Assembly: GCA_041655765.1 (NCBI GenBank)
Contig: JBBAEU010000001.1
Location: 186,001-250,000 of the forward strand
Length of the DNA: 64,000 nt
Source: Brumimicrobium sp041655765
GTDB lineage: Bacteria; Bacteroidota; Bacteroidia; Flavobacteriales_D; Crocinitomicaceae
Direction of reading: 5' to 3'
This document shows positions 24,950 through 34,915 of this stretch, piece after piece (the stretch's first letter is position 1; each line of letters starts with the position of its first letter). Under the pieces are notes generated by a model. The model searched no databases. It was not told the origin of the DNA and was given only the letters and a program-made list of their open reading frames with translations. Both the position numbers and the translations under genes were made by a program.

Positions 24950-27900
24950 CTATTTCAATAAAATAACATGACCAGAATATTCGTTGTGCTTATCCTTCAA
25001 TGTTTCTTTGATTTTAATTTTCCAAATATATGTTCCTTCTTTTACGATGTTGTTATTTTTTAGCCCGTAAGTTCCATCCCAGCCATGATCTACGTCGTGT
25101 GAAACAAATATTAGTTCTCCCCAACGGTTGAAAATTTCTAAGGTATATGTTTGTGGATCATATCCTGTTGTAAAAATCGGTTTAAATCTATCATTATACG
25201 TATCACCATCTGGTGTAAATGAGTTAGGAACATAGAAAATTAAATCATCTTCAATTGTAATTACAGCTCTGAGTGTATCGTCACATTCTTTATTGCCATT
25301 TGAAGCAATGAGTGTTACAATATAGTTTCCGGCTGGAGCATCCGTATATGAGTGAATTGGACTAACTGTATTTGAAATCGGTGAATCATCTCCAAAATCC
25401 CAAATATATTCGGTTGCATTAGAGGATTCATTTGAAAAAGATATTTCAGGCTCCATTATATTTGCTATTGCTGGGTCAGCTGAAAAATCTGCAATCGGAC
25501 TTTCTAACACTTCAATGTAGTTACTGTATGTTGTTGTTCCCTGGCAACCTATATCATTAGTAACCGTAAGCGTAACGCTATAAAATCCTGATGAGATATA
25601 ATTATGTGCAACAGTATTACAACCAGTACTTGTAGAGCCATCTCCAAATGACCACAAGCAGTTGCTTCCTCCTCCAACAGTTGTATTTGTAAAGTTTACG
25701 ATATGGGGCTGACATCCAACGACTTCATCTGCAACAAAAGTTGGAACTAGAGCTGGTTGAAGATTGATTGATATACTTTCATCTGAAACACAACCATAGG
25801 CAGTTGTTCCAATTACATTAATAGTTGTATCACTTGTGATTATAATTGTATTACTACTTCCTGTTGCGCCATTATCCCACACATAAGTTTGTGCTCCAGT
25901 TGCTGAAATAACAACGCTTTCACCTTCACAAACATTCTGATTTGCCGTCAAAGTTATTATTGGTAAAGCATGAACGCTTACAGTAACTTGGTCTGTTGAG
26001 ATACATCCTCCTGCACTAGAAGTTACGGTATATGTTGTACTTCCAACTGCGGTTGGTGTAAAAGGCACACCATCTGTAATTCCATTATCCCAAGTAAATG
26101 CCTCATTGTCTGGATTATTCGCAGTGATTGTTACTGATTCGCCTAGACAAATATCAATGTCATTTGGAGCAGTAACCGATGATGATTGTCCCCCACCCTC
26201 AAATGTTCCTGTTATTGTGACAAAGCAACCCGCATCATCTGTGATATCAAAAGAGTAAACATCTCCAGGATTTAGTCCTGAAATTACGATTGTACCTCCA
26301 TTTCCAACACTTCCTGTTGTAATTGAAGCTGTAGATGGAGAAACGTTTGATGCTGTATAGTTTGTTCCATTAACTTCAGGAGAACCACCTGACACGGTAG
26401 TTGATACTGTCCCCGTTCCACAATCCTCAACTGTTGTTTCGGTTATTTCAGTTAAGTATTGAATTGAATATACATTTCCCATTTGATAACACGGCATTGA
26501 TGTAGCCGAATATGAATAGATCATATCTACCATACTATACATTGTTATTGGCACAAAGTAAATAGTATTATTCGTAAACGTTCCTGGAGGGAACTGATTG
26601 ATAAAACTTAAATCATTGATATCTACTAAATCTTGAAGTGGTAGGATTCCAACTAGACAAGGGTCATTTGGAATCAAGTCTCCTGGATTGGGTGTGAGTC
26701 CAACAGTTGGTTGACAGCTATAAACCAACCAAGCAATTCCAGGATCATAATCTGGCGCATTAGGGTCGTAGTTTGGAGAAAGTGGGTCTTGCGCACCAAT
26801 AATTTCTTCGGGATAGTTAAAGTTTCCATTTGAATTGATTGAAAAATCGTCTCCATAACAAAGTTGATTTAAAGGATTTGTATAACTAACTCCATTGTCA
26901 GTAAATGTGCCAATTTGTGCACTACAAGTACAGTTTATTTGATTTGTATAACCAATGGATATGGAGCATGTGTTATCTGCTGTAAAATAAGCTGTTACAT
27001 CACATGTGTTTCCGTCAGTAGGTAAACCAGAAATTTGGTATTGCGTAGGACTTGTAAAAGGAGGATTAAACACTTGTGTTTCTCCTGTACAGGTTTCAAT
27101 AATTAATTGTCCAGTTGTTGGAGGATTTTCAAATTCTATTTCTCCTGTAATTGGAAAAGTTCCATCAACATCACACGGATTTACTGAATTGTTAATACTA
27201 CTAATTAAACAAGGATAAGTACATTCTGGGGCGGTATAATTGCTAACCACTGTACAAGTAGCATCGTCAGTGAAGTATGCAGTTATGGAACAAGCATCTC
27301 CATTAGCATCAAGATCTGTTAAATTAAAGTTTTGTGGACTTGTAAACGGTGCGCTAAACGTTTGCTGATTACCATTACAGTCTTCTACAATGAGTTGACC
27401 TGTTGTTGGTGGGTTTGTAAAAGCAACTGTACCTGTTACATCATATAAGTCATTTGCACACCCACCAACTGTCGTTGATAAATTGATTGTACATTGTGAA
27501 CCACAGTTATCTACTATAACGGTAGCCATATCTGTAACTTCACATGACCCAATAGTGTAATAAACAGTATAATCTGTAGTTGTATTTGGGCTTACTGTAA
27601 TAGAAGAAGTGGTTTCACCATTTGGCTCCCAAAAATAAGTTCCGCCTTGTGAGCCAACTACATTAGCTGTTAACGTAACATTCTCTCCTACACAAATAGT
27701 AGAAGATACTGGTGTAATATCTACTCCTGACGTTAAACTTGAAGATTCAATAAAGACTGAGCTATCATATCCTCCATCGATAGCGTCTGCTATTGCAAAT
27801 TTAATACGGTAAACCTGACCACATTCAACTGAATAAGACGCAGTAATTGGTGTTGTAAACCCATTATATGCAATAGAACTGCCACTACAATTATTTACAT

Positions 27901-28582
27901 AAAATGCACAATTAGTGCACGGTCCACTTGGGTTGCAAGTATTGCTATATCCATTGTTAACAGTATTTATTGAAATTGGTGTTGATGTTCCAGGCACCAA
28001 GGCAATATTTACTCCATTATTAGAATAAGGGCCATTAATCCCAGGACCACTTAAGAATATACCAAAAGCATCATTTATATCGTTAACATAGGCAGTGTAT
28101 TCTTCTGATGCAAAGACAAAGTCGAAATTAATTACTGGTCCTGAAGGAATAAAGTCAAACTCTAGGATAGCCACATCGTACACATCTGAACTTGTTATTG
28201 ATTGTAAATCAGGTTCATTTGTAGGGCATGGCTCTAACCAAAGGAGCCCACATCCAAGTGAGGTATAATCCGAGCTAGCAAAGTAAGAAGCTGGATTTGA
28301 AGCATTTAAAGTGTTTCCTGAGGAGAGAATTACACCAGCATCAAGACCTAAATTAGTGGAATTTCCATTGGAAAAAGTACCAACTTGATTATTGTTTTCA
28401 ATCGATAAAGTTGCATTCATCACTGTTACACCAGGTCCAGCCAATTGTTGAGCCAAAGCAATAGCAGTTCCTCCAGATGTAACGTTTAATTGACTATATA
28501 AGTTCACATTTAGAAAAGAGAATATAATTATTGAAATACTTAACCAATTGTATAATAAATGTTTTTTCATTTTTTGTTTCAT
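24950..28582 (-). CDS. Large surface protein with choice-of-anchor L and PKD domains and a type B T9SS sorting domain
   Basis: Secreted 1210-residue adhesin-like protein. Signal peptide 1-31 (ends NLYSQ; a second ATG at 28570 is also possible). Residues about 35-290 form a choice-of-anchor L domain (GLDAGVILSSG, DVAILEFDFIP, FVFASEEYTAYVND). Cys-rich repeats with shared PPTTGQLI motifs span about 370-560, Ig-like modules with TVTVSVH-type strands follow to about 940, then PKD domains (WSFGDGS, WDFGDDS) and a type B sorting domain (about 1120-1210: FYVPNSFTPDGDTYND, FNRWGELIF, GHVILLK). The last 300 residues are paralogous to those of the 7211-10120 product, so both probably use the PorP/SprF route. 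Likely role: adhesion or gliding surface filament. Confidence 0.9.
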   Translation of the reverse strand: MKQKMKKHLLYNWLSISIIIFSFLNVNLYSQLNVTSGGTAIALAQQLAGPGVTVMNATLSIENNNQVGTFSNGNSTNLGLDAGVILSSGNTLNASNPASYFASSDYTSLGCGLLWLEPCPTNEPDLQSITSSDVYDVAILEFDFIPSGPVINFDFVFASEEYTAYVNDINDAFGIFLSGPGINGPYSNNGVNIALVPGTSTPISINTVNNGYSNTCNPSGPCTNCAFYVNNCSGSSIAYNGFTTPITASYSVECGQVYRIKFAIADAIDGGYDSSVFIESSSLTSGVDITPVSSTICVGENVTLTANVVGSQGGTYFWEPNGETTSSITVSPNTTTDYTVYYTIGSCEVTDMATVIVDNCGSQCTINLSTTVGGCANDLYDVTGTVAFTNPPTTGQLIVEDCNGNQQTFSAPFTSPQNFNLTDLDANGDACSITAYFTDDATCTVVSNYTAPECTYPCLISSINNSVNPCDVDGTFPITGEIEFENPPTTGQLIIETCTGETQVFNPPFTSPTQYQISGLPTDGNTCDVTAYFTADNTCSISIGYTNQINCTCSAQIGTFTDNGVSYTNPLNQLCYGDDFSINSNGNFNYPEEIIGAQDPLSPNYDPNAPDYDPGIAWLVYSCQPTVGLTPNPGDLIPNDPCLVGILPLQDLVDINDLSFINQFPPGTFTNNTIYFVPITMYSMVDMIYSYSATSMPCYQMGNVYSIQYLTEITETTVEDCGTGTVSTTVSGGSPEVNGTNYTASNVSPSTASITTGSVGNGGTIVISGLNPGDVYSFDITDDAGCFVTITGTFEGGGQSSSVTAPNDIDICLGESVTITANNPDNEAFTWDNGITDGVPFTPTAVGSTTYTVTSSAGGCISTDQVTVSVHALPIITLTANQNVCEGESVVISATGAQTYVWDNGATGSSNTIIITSDTTINVIGTTAYGCVSDESISINLQPALVPTFVADEVVGCQPHIVNFTNTTVGGGSNCLWSFGDGSTSTGCNTVAHNYISSGFYSVTLTVTNDIGCQGTTTYSNYIEVLESPIADFSADPAIANIMEPEISFSNESSNATEYIWDFGDDSPISNTVSPIHSYTDAPAGNYIVTLIASNGNKECDDTLRAVITIEDDLIFYVPNSFTPDGDTYNDRFKPIFTTGYDPQTYTLEIFNRWGELIFVSHDVDHGWDGTYGLKNNNIVKEGTYIWKIKIKETLKDKHNEYSGHVILLK

Positions 28583-28684
28583 AGTATATGATTTACTTTA
28601 TTGTGTAAAGATTAACATTTTAGTTAAATTTAATGTTAAATGTATTAAGAAAATTTATCCTTTCCAAAACTTCATGATTGATTA

Positions 28685-31576
28685 CTACTTATTTTCTTCA
28701 TTTTCATCATCCTCTTTACTAAACAAGTCCCACTCCACTTCTTGAGCTTTTTTATCTGGAATTGGTTTTACCTTTCTAGACAAACTTCTTGCTTTGGGCT
28801 TAGTTTTCTTCTCACTTACCTCAATACTATCCACATCAATGAGTGTAGATTTGCTTTCCTTTTTATCAACTGATTCAGCAGCAACTTCTTTTTTACTTGA
28901 TTGATCTGCGGAAGTTTTATCATTTGAGTTATCTGAATCCACTTTATCTTCAGTATCAGGAGTCTCTGGTTCTTGCGTATTTTCCTCTTCACTTTCTCCT
29001 GGCCAAGGTGTATTTCCTCCAATTGGATGTGTCAACTCAATTTCTTTTGTTTTTAATTTTTCAAGTTGATTTCCAATCGCTTTCATGCCTTTTACCTCAA
29101 TAAAATTGTCAAGTCTGACAATTCTATCTTTCAGATGTTTTGTGGATTTTAAATGTTTGTTATAAATAATCCTAACTTCGGGTTCGTAAGCTGTTGTAAC
29201 AACATTTAATTCATCACCTTCTTCAATATTTATAAAAGGAACTCTCCTATCTGTGGTTACTTCACATAAAAATCGTTTTGCATAATGCACATCTTTCTTC
29301 GTATCGTAATACACTACAGAAATTGCATGTTCTGGATGCCATTTTTCAATGTGAATCATATCATCAGCAAAGTGGGTTGTCAAATCGAAACCAGATAATC
29401 GATATTCTCCGTTTTTATATAAAGATAGGATTTTGTCATCGCCTTTAAAGCTCCCCAAGAAAGTTCCCCTTTCATCAGTGTTTAGCCTGCGAACAACTTC
29501 ATCGAACCAAATTTTTCTAGCAGCCAAAGTTGAACTTCCTACCTCTTTTTGGATAACTTTTGCAATCTCTTGTTTTGATACAATATTTCCTTTAGAGCTT
29601 CTCCCTTTTATGAGTTGTTCACCTAAATCAATATCAAACTTAATCTTTTTGATATGTACTTTTGATTTTAATTGAATTGTTACAATCTCACTTTCTCCAT
29701 TCGGATGAGCTGAGAAATAGAGCAATTTAGAATCTTTTTTCTTTGAAATAAGGTTGTATTCTTTATCCCTCGTGATGGAATCTATATAAAAACGCTTCAT
29801 ATAGGACGTTCCAGACCTTCCATCTGAGTATATTATATGATAAATTGTACGTTTATCGTTTCGTTTCCAAACTGCAGCATGAATAATTCCTTTTCCAACA
29901 AATTTTTTGTCTGCAATCTTTGTTACCATCATTTTACCGGTATCAAAGAAAATGATTACATCATCAATTTCAGAACAGTCTTGGACATACTCAGCTTTTC
30001 TTAATTTGTAGCCAATAAACCCTTCTTTTTTATCGACATATAACTTTTCATTGGCGATAATAACCTTGGCAGCGTTGATGTTATCAAAGACCCTAATTTC
30101 AGTTCTTCGCTCTTTTCCATCGCCAAAACGTTTCTTTAAATCTTTAAAGTAATCAACTGTGTATTCGATGATATTTTTAATGTTATTGATTACTTCCACG
30201 AGCTCATCTTCTATTTTTTGAATTAACTCGTCTGCTTTGAACTTATCAAACTTTGAAATTCGTTTAATCTTAATTTCGGTTAAACGAATGATATCATCAC
30301 GGGTGACTTCTCTTTTAAGATTTTTTGTATGGGGCTTTAATCCCTTGTCGATGGCAGAGATCACACCTTCCCAAGTTTCTTCTTCTTCAATGAGGGAGTA
30401 AACTTTATTTTCAATAAATATTTTTTCCAAAGAACTGTAATGCCATTGTTCTTCTAATTCGTTTTTGCGGATTTCAAGCTCCATTTTTAGCAACTTGACT
30501 GTATTGTCGGTGTTTGCTTTTAGAATTTCAGAAACTCCAATAAACAAAGGTGTTTCATTATCAATTACTGTTGCATTCGGTGAAATAGAAACTTCACAAT
30601 CTGTAAATGCATACAAGGCATCGATTAATTTATCAGGAGAAACATTATTTGCAAGGTGGATTAAAATTTCAGCTTCAGCTGCAGTATTGTCTTCAACCTT
30701 TTTAATTTTGATCTTACCTTTTTCATTTGCTTTAAGAATTGATTCTATAAGCGTTGTTGTGGTTTTAGAAAAAGGAATTTCTGTTATGCATAAAGTTTTG
30801 TTATCAATTTTATTGATTTTTGCACGTACACGGACTCTCCCACCTCTCAAACCATCATTGTAATTAGTGAAGTCTGCCATTCCTCCCGTTAGGAAATCTG
30901 GAAAAATCTCTACTTTTCTTCCACGTAGGTGGTTAATTGAGTTGTCGATGAGTTCATTAAAGTTATGAGGTAAAATCTTACAAGCTAATCCAACAGCAAT
31001 ACCTTCAGCACCCTGAGCAAGCAATAATGGGAATTTAACAGGCAAGTTCTCTGGTTCTTTATTTCTTCCATCATAGCTTGCTAACCAATTGGTTGTTTTT
31101 GCATTAAATGCAATGTGTAGGGCAAATTTTGATAACCTCGCTTCGATATATCGCGGAGCAGCTGCACCATCGCCTGTCAAAGTATTTCCCCAGTTACCCT
31201 GCATGTCAATCATCAACTCTTTTTGACCAATTTGAACGAGTGCATCGCCAATAGAAGCGTCTCCGTGCGGATGATACTTCATTGTATTTCCGATGATGTT
31301 CGCTACCTTGTTATAACGACCATCTTCCATTTCTCTCATGGAGTGCAAAATACGACGTTGCACAGGTTTTAAACCATCATACAATGCAGGAACGGCACGT
31401 TCTAGAATAACGTAAGAAGCGTAATCTAAAAACCAATTTTGATACAAACCATTTAGCGGAATAATCTCATTCGTTTCATTTCTGTTATCATGATTTTCCT
31501 GATGGTTCTCCTCTCCTTTTCCACTTGGTTTAGAATTTTGATTATTTTCTTCTTCAGGGATATTATCTTCTGCCAT
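28685..31576 (-). CDS. parC: DNA topoisomerase IV subunit A
   Basis: Breakage-reunion subunit of topoisomerase IV (decatenation of daughter chromosomes). 963 residues. The N-terminal extension (1-38) is acidic and polar; the winged-helix and tower core follow, with R142-Y143 (AAAPRYIEARL), Y143 being the DNA-linking tyrosine. The beta-pinwheel region spans about 500-840. About 840-963 is an unusual charged tail rich in Glu, Asp, Ser and Lys. It follows parE by 17 nt, so both subunits are co-expressed, and this supports ParC rather than GyrA (gyrB is elsewhere in the window at 37.8-39.8 kb). Confidence 0.92.
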   Translation of the reverse strand: MAEDNIPEEENNQNSKPSGKGEENHQENHDNRNETNEIIPLNGLYQNWFLDYASYVILERAVPALYDGLKPVQRRILHSMREMEDGRYNKVANIIGNTMKYHPHGDASIGDALVQIGQKELMIDMQGNWGNTLTGDGAAAPRYIEARLSKFALHIAFNAKTTNWLASYDGRNKEPENLPVKFPLLLAQGAEGIAVGLACKILPHNFNELIDNSINHLRGRKVEIFPDFLTGGMADFTNYNDGLRGGRVRVRAKINKIDNKTLCITEIPFSKTTTTLIESILKANEKGKIKIKKVEDNTAAEAEILIHLANNVSPDKLIDALYAFTDCEVSISPNATVIDNETPLFIGVSEILKANTDNTVKLLKMELEIRKNELEEQWHYSSLEKIFIENKVYSLIEEEETWEGVISAIDKGLKPHTKNLKREVTRDDIIRLTEIKIKRISKFDKFKADELIQKIEDELVEVINNIKNIIEYTVDYFKDLKKRFGDGKERRTEIRVFDNINAAKVIIANEKLYVDKKEGFIGYKLRKAEYVQDCSEIDDVIIFFDTGKMMVTKIADKKFVGKGIIHAAVWKRNDKRTIYHIIYSDGRSGTSYMKRFYIDSITRDKEYNLISKKKDSKLLYFSAHPNGESEIVTIQLKSKVHIKKIKFDIDLGEQLIKGRSSKGNIVSKQEIAKVIQKEVGSSTLAARKIWFDEVVRRLNTDERGTFLGSFKGDDKILSLYKNGEYRLSGFDLTTHFADDMIHIEKWHPEHAISVVYYDTKKDVHYAKRFLCEVTTDRRVPFINIEEGDELNVVTTAYEPEVRIIYNKHLKSTKHLKDRIVRLDNFIEVKGMKAIGNQLEKLKTKEIELTHPIGGNTPWPGESEEENTQEPETPDTEDKVDSDNSNDKTSADQSSKKEVAAESVDKKESKSTLIDVDSIEVSEKKTKPKARSLSRKVKPIPDKKAQEVEWDLFSKEDDENEENK

Positions 31577-31593
31577 AAATTATGATCATTTTT

Positions 31594-33465
31594 TTAAACT
31601 TCTATGGTTTCTTCAGCTAAATCTTTTTCAACCCTAAGGTTGTCAATGATAAAATCTTGCCTTTCTTGTGTGTTTTTCCCCATATAGAAAGAAAGCACAT
31701 CCTCAATGGAAGAATCTTTACTTAGCAATACAGGTTCTAATCGAATATCATCGCCAATAAAATATTTGAATTCATCAGGTGAGATTTCTCCCAATCCTTT
31801 AAAGCGGGTAATCTCAGCTGATTTACCAATTTCCTCTATTGCCTTTTTCTTTTCTTCTTCTGAGTAGCAATAGATGGTTTTCTTTTTATTTCTTACTCTA
31901 AAGAGTGGTGTTTGCAATACGTAAACGTGATCTCTCTTCACCAAATCTGGGAAGAAACGCAAGAAAAATGTCAATAACAACATTCTAATGTGCATTCCGT
32001 CCACATCGGCATCCGTTGCGATTACAATTTTGTTGTAACGCAAATTATCCATATCATCTTCAATGTCTAAAGCTGCTTGAATCAAATTAAACTCCTCATT
32101 TTCATAGACAACTTTTTTGGTTAAACCATACGTATTTAAAGGTTTACCTCTTAAACTGAACACGGCTTGTGTATTCACATCTCTTGATTTTGTGATTGAC
32201 CCTGATGCTGAATCTCCCTCGGTAATAAAAAGCATTGTGTTGTTTCGCCTTTCATCTTTTTCATCAGTTAAATGGACTCTGCAATCACGCAATTTTTTGT
32301 TGTGAACACTTGCCTTTTTAGCTCTTTCACGTGCAATTTTACGGATTCCTGAAAGTTCTTTTCTTTCTTTTTCAGACCGTTTGATTTTCTTTTCAAGAAT
32401 GTCCGTTAAATCAGGATTTTTGTGAAAGAAATTGTCTAATTGTACTTTTAAGAAGTCATTAACAAAAGCACGAATCGACTTGCCATTGGGCTCAATCTCT
32501 TGTGACCCGAGTTTGGTCTTTGTTTGTGATTCAAAAACAGGTTCAATAACTTTTATTGAAATTGCAGCCACGATAGATTGACGGATATCGGTTGAATCGT
32601 ACGATTTATCAAAAAAGTCTTTTACAACCCTCGCATACGACTCTTTAAATGCACTTAGATGCGTTCCTCCTTGGGTTGTATGTTGACCGTTTACGAAAGA
32701 ATAATAATCTTCTCCGTAAGTCTTTCCGTGTGTAATCGCAACTTCGATATCGTCTCCTTCGAGATGAATAATTGGATACATTGGATCTCCATCCATGTTG
32801 TTTTCCAATAAATCGAGCAACCCATTTTTTGATTGGAATTTTTCTCCATTAAAATAGATGCTCAATCCTTTATTCAAATAGCAATAATTCCATATCATCT
32901 TTTCGATGTAAGGAATTTTATAGGTATATTTTTTGAAAATTTCTTCATCTGGACGAAACTCAACGTAAGTACCGTTTTTCTCGTCGGTTTTCTCTTCTTT
33001 TTTGTTTTCAATTAACTGACCACGGTTAAAAACTGCAACTTTCTTTTTACCATCACGCACTGAATAAACAAGGAAATGACCACTCAAAGCGTTTACAGCC
33101 TTTGTACCGACTCCGTTCAATCCAACTGATTTTTTGAATGCTTTAGAATCATATTTTCCTCCAGTGTTGATTTTAGAAACAACATCAACGACTTTCCCTA
33201 AAGGTATTCCACGACCAAAATCACGGACAGAAACTAGGCCATCTTTGACCTTTATATCGATTCTTTTCCCTGCTCCCATGACAAACTCATCAATTGAGTT
33301 ATCAATCACCTCTTTTAACAAGATATAAATTCCGTCATCAGCAGAGCCTCCGTTTCCTAGCTTACCAATATACATACCTGGACGCAAACGGATGTGTTCT
33401 TTCCAATCTAATGACCGTATGTTGTCCTCCGTGTAATTCACCTCTTTAATCTCCTCTTCTTCCAT
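31594..33465 (-). CDS. parE: DNA topoisomerase IV subunit B
   Basis: ATPase and TOPRIM subunit of topoisomerase IV, 623 residues. The GHKL ATP site includes EVIDNSIDEFVMGAG (about 51-65), DFGRGIP and the later GLNGVGTKAVNALS loop. The TOPRIM motif is ITEGDSASGS (about 415-424) with DADVDGMHI near the metal-binding acidic cluster. The family split from GyrB is seen in the SASG variant, where GyrB of this window has SAGG. It is first in the parE-parC operon; a promoter is visible at 33504-33537. Confidence 0.94.
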   Translation of the reverse strand: MEEEEIKEVNYTEDNIRSLDWKEHIRLRPGMYIGKLGNGGSADDGIYILLKEVIDNSIDEFVMGAGKRIDIKVKDGLVSVRDFGRGIPLGKVVDVVSKINTGGKYDSKAFKKSVGLNGVGTKAVNALSGHFLVYSVRDGKKKVAVFNRGQLIENKKEEKTDEKNGTYVEFRPDEEIFKKYTYKIPYIEKMIWNYCYLNKGLSIYFNGEKFQSKNGLLDLLENNMDGDPMYPIIHLEGDDIEVAITHGKTYGEDYYSFVNGQHTTQGGTHLSAFKESYARVVKDFFDKSYDSTDIRQSIVAAISIKVIEPVFESQTKTKLGSQEIEPNGKSIRAFVNDFLKVQLDNFFHKNPDLTDILEKKIKRSEKERKELSGIRKIARERAKKASVHNKKLRDCRVHLTDEKDERRNNTMLFITEGDSASGSITKSRDVNTQAVFSLRGKPLNTYGLTKKVVYENEEFNLIQAALDIEDDMDNLRYNKIVIATDADVDGMHIRMLLLTFFLRFFPDLVKRDHVYVLQTPLFRVRNKKKTIYCYSEEEKKKAIEEIGKSAEITRFKGLGEISPDEFKYFIGDDIRLEPVLLSKDSSIEDVLSFYMGKNTQERQDFIIDNLRVEKDLAEETIEV

Positions 33466-33503
33466 AATCTCTGATTGTAAAATATAAAAAATTCTGATTC
33501 AAG

Positions 33504-33537
33504 CAAATATAAGGCTTTTAAAAGGATATTTTACAAA
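33504..33537 (-). promoter_or_regulatory. parE promoter
   Basis: On the minus strand TTTG (33534-33537), a 22-nt spacer and TATATTTG (33504-33511) match the Bacteroidota promoter consensus. Distance from the -7 element to the parE ATG (33465) is 38 nt. Confidence 0.6.
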
Positions 33538-33583
33538 GTGTAAAAGAGTTTATTCACGAAAGAACGTTAAAAAGTTTGAATGG

Positions 33584-33629
33584 CGCATTTTGATTCGGGT
33601 TTCTCGCAATTACCGCTTATCAAAATGCG
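33584..33629. repeat. Perfect 11-bp inverted repeat with a competing alternative pairing
   Basis: CGCATTTTGAT at 33584-33594 pairs with 33619-33629. A second, mutually exclusive pairing exists: CTCGCA (33603-33608) with TGCGAG (33626-33631). There is no T tract, so it is not a standard terminator; operator, cruciform or element end are possible. Confidence 0.45.
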
Positions 33630-33730
33630 AGTGTTTCACTTAATTTATATCCCATAAATTAACTTAATGTGGTGTATTTGATTTACCGAACTAAAAAATT
33701 AGGTTTGAATATTGACGTCAGGTGCGAAGA

Positions 33731-34888
33731 TTAAAAAAATGTTTCTCCTTTTTTTGCCATTCTTTTGAGTAAAGGACAAGGTCTGTATCGATCTTCTCCA
33801 TATTCCTCAAAAAGACTTTGAAGTTGGTTCAAAACATTGTCAATTCCGATTTCATCCGCCCACTTTAGAAGTCCTTTTGGATAATTCACACCGTTTGTCA
33901 TCGCTAAATCAATGTCCTCTCTCGTTGCAATATTTAAGAATAATGCATCTGCTGCACAATTGATTAACATGACCAATATACGGTTAAATATTTCTATTCC
34001 TAACGCTTTATCTTTGTTTGGTTTCGGCATTACAGCTCCTTCGCTATAATCATAGTAACCTCTCCCCGACTTTCTTCCTAAATAGCCTGCTTCTGAATGT
34101 CTTTTTTGTGTAAAAGATGGCAAAAAACGTGGGTCGTAGTAAAATGCTTGGAAAACAATTTCTGTAACAGCATAGTTTACATCATTTCCAATATAATCCA
34201 TCAATGTAAATGGTCCCATGCGAAAGCCACCGATTTCTGTCATTGCCCAGTCGATTGTCGCAAAATCTGCGATTCCTTCTTCGTAAATTCGGAGTGCTTC
34301 TCCATAAAATGGTCGTGCAACACGGTTAACAATGAAACCAGGTGTGTCTTTGGTTAATACTGAAGTTTTCCCCCATGAGTCAATTAGTCGTTTTGCCTGA
34401 TTTTTTGTTTCTTCACTGGTCTGAACAGCTGGAATTATTTCTACTAATTTCATGATCGGTGCGGGATTAAAAAAATGGATTCCAATAGCTCTTTTTGGAT
34501 TTTTTAATACCGATGCAATAGAAGCAATAGAAAGTGACGATGTGTTTGATGCCAATATGCAACCTTCGTCAACTATATTTTCTAAATCGCTGAATACCTT
34601 GTGTTTGATGCTTACATCTTCAATTATTGCTTCAATGATTAATCCCGACCCTTCAAAGTCGTTCATGTCAGTTGAAAAAGTAATTCTTCTTAATAAATCA
34701 TTTCCAAAATCTTCTGTCCACTTTCCTTTTTCAACTAATTTTTGGATTGTTCCAGAAAGATTTTTTCTAGCGTTATCAATTGCAGCTTTGTTCACATCAA
34801 CAATTACCGTTTTATGTCCTGATTGTGCGGCTACTTGAGCTATTCCACTTCCCATGGTTCCAGCGCCTAAAATTCCTATTTTTATCAT
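33731..34888 (-). CDS. 3-hydroxyacyl-CoA dehydrogenase (PaaH-like)
   Basis: NAD-dependent oxidation of 3-hydroxyacyl-CoA to 3-oxoacyl-CoA, 385 residues. The N-terminal Rossmann motif is GAGTMGSGIAQVAAQSG (about 8-24); the catalytic His is expected in HFFNPAPIMKLVEI (about 138-151), and the C-terminal HCDH domains carry NRVARPFYGEALRIYEEG (about 208-225) and GLLKWADEIG. Length and C-terminal second HCDH domain resemble PaaH of phenylacetate catabolism. It is 27 nt downstream of a PaaG-like hydratase in the same operon, but no other paa genes are present, so a general short-chain beta-oxidation role is just as possible. Confidence 0.88.
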   Translation of the reverse strand: MIKIGILGAGTMGSGIAQVAAQSGHKTVIVDVNKAAIDNARKNLSGTIQKLVEKGKWTEDFGNDLLRRITFSTDMNDFEGSGLIIEAIIEDVSIKHKVFSDLENIVDEGCILASNTSSLSIASIASVLKNPKRAIGIHFFNPAPIMKLVEIIPAVQTSEETKNQAKRLIDSWGKTSVLTKDTPGFIVNRVARPFYGEALRIYEEGIADFATIDWAMTEIGGFRMGPFTLMDYIGNDVNYAVTEIVFQAFYYDPRFLPSFTQKRHSEAGYLGRKSGRGYYDYSEGAVMPKPNKDKALGIEIFNRILVMLINCAADALFLNIATREDIDLAMTNGVNYPKGLLKWADEIGIDNVLNQLQSLFEEYGEDRYRPCPLLKRMAKKGETFF

Positions 34889-34915
34889 TACTTTTATTTG
34901 GTTATAAAGATTTAT

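Larger units (their letters stand above)
33466..33730. other. Intergenic region with a perfect inverted repeat
   Basis: 265 bp between parE and the PaaH-like gene, both on the minus strand. It holds the parE promoter (33504-33537) and the inverted repeat 33584-33629. No ORF is supported. Confidence 0.55.
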
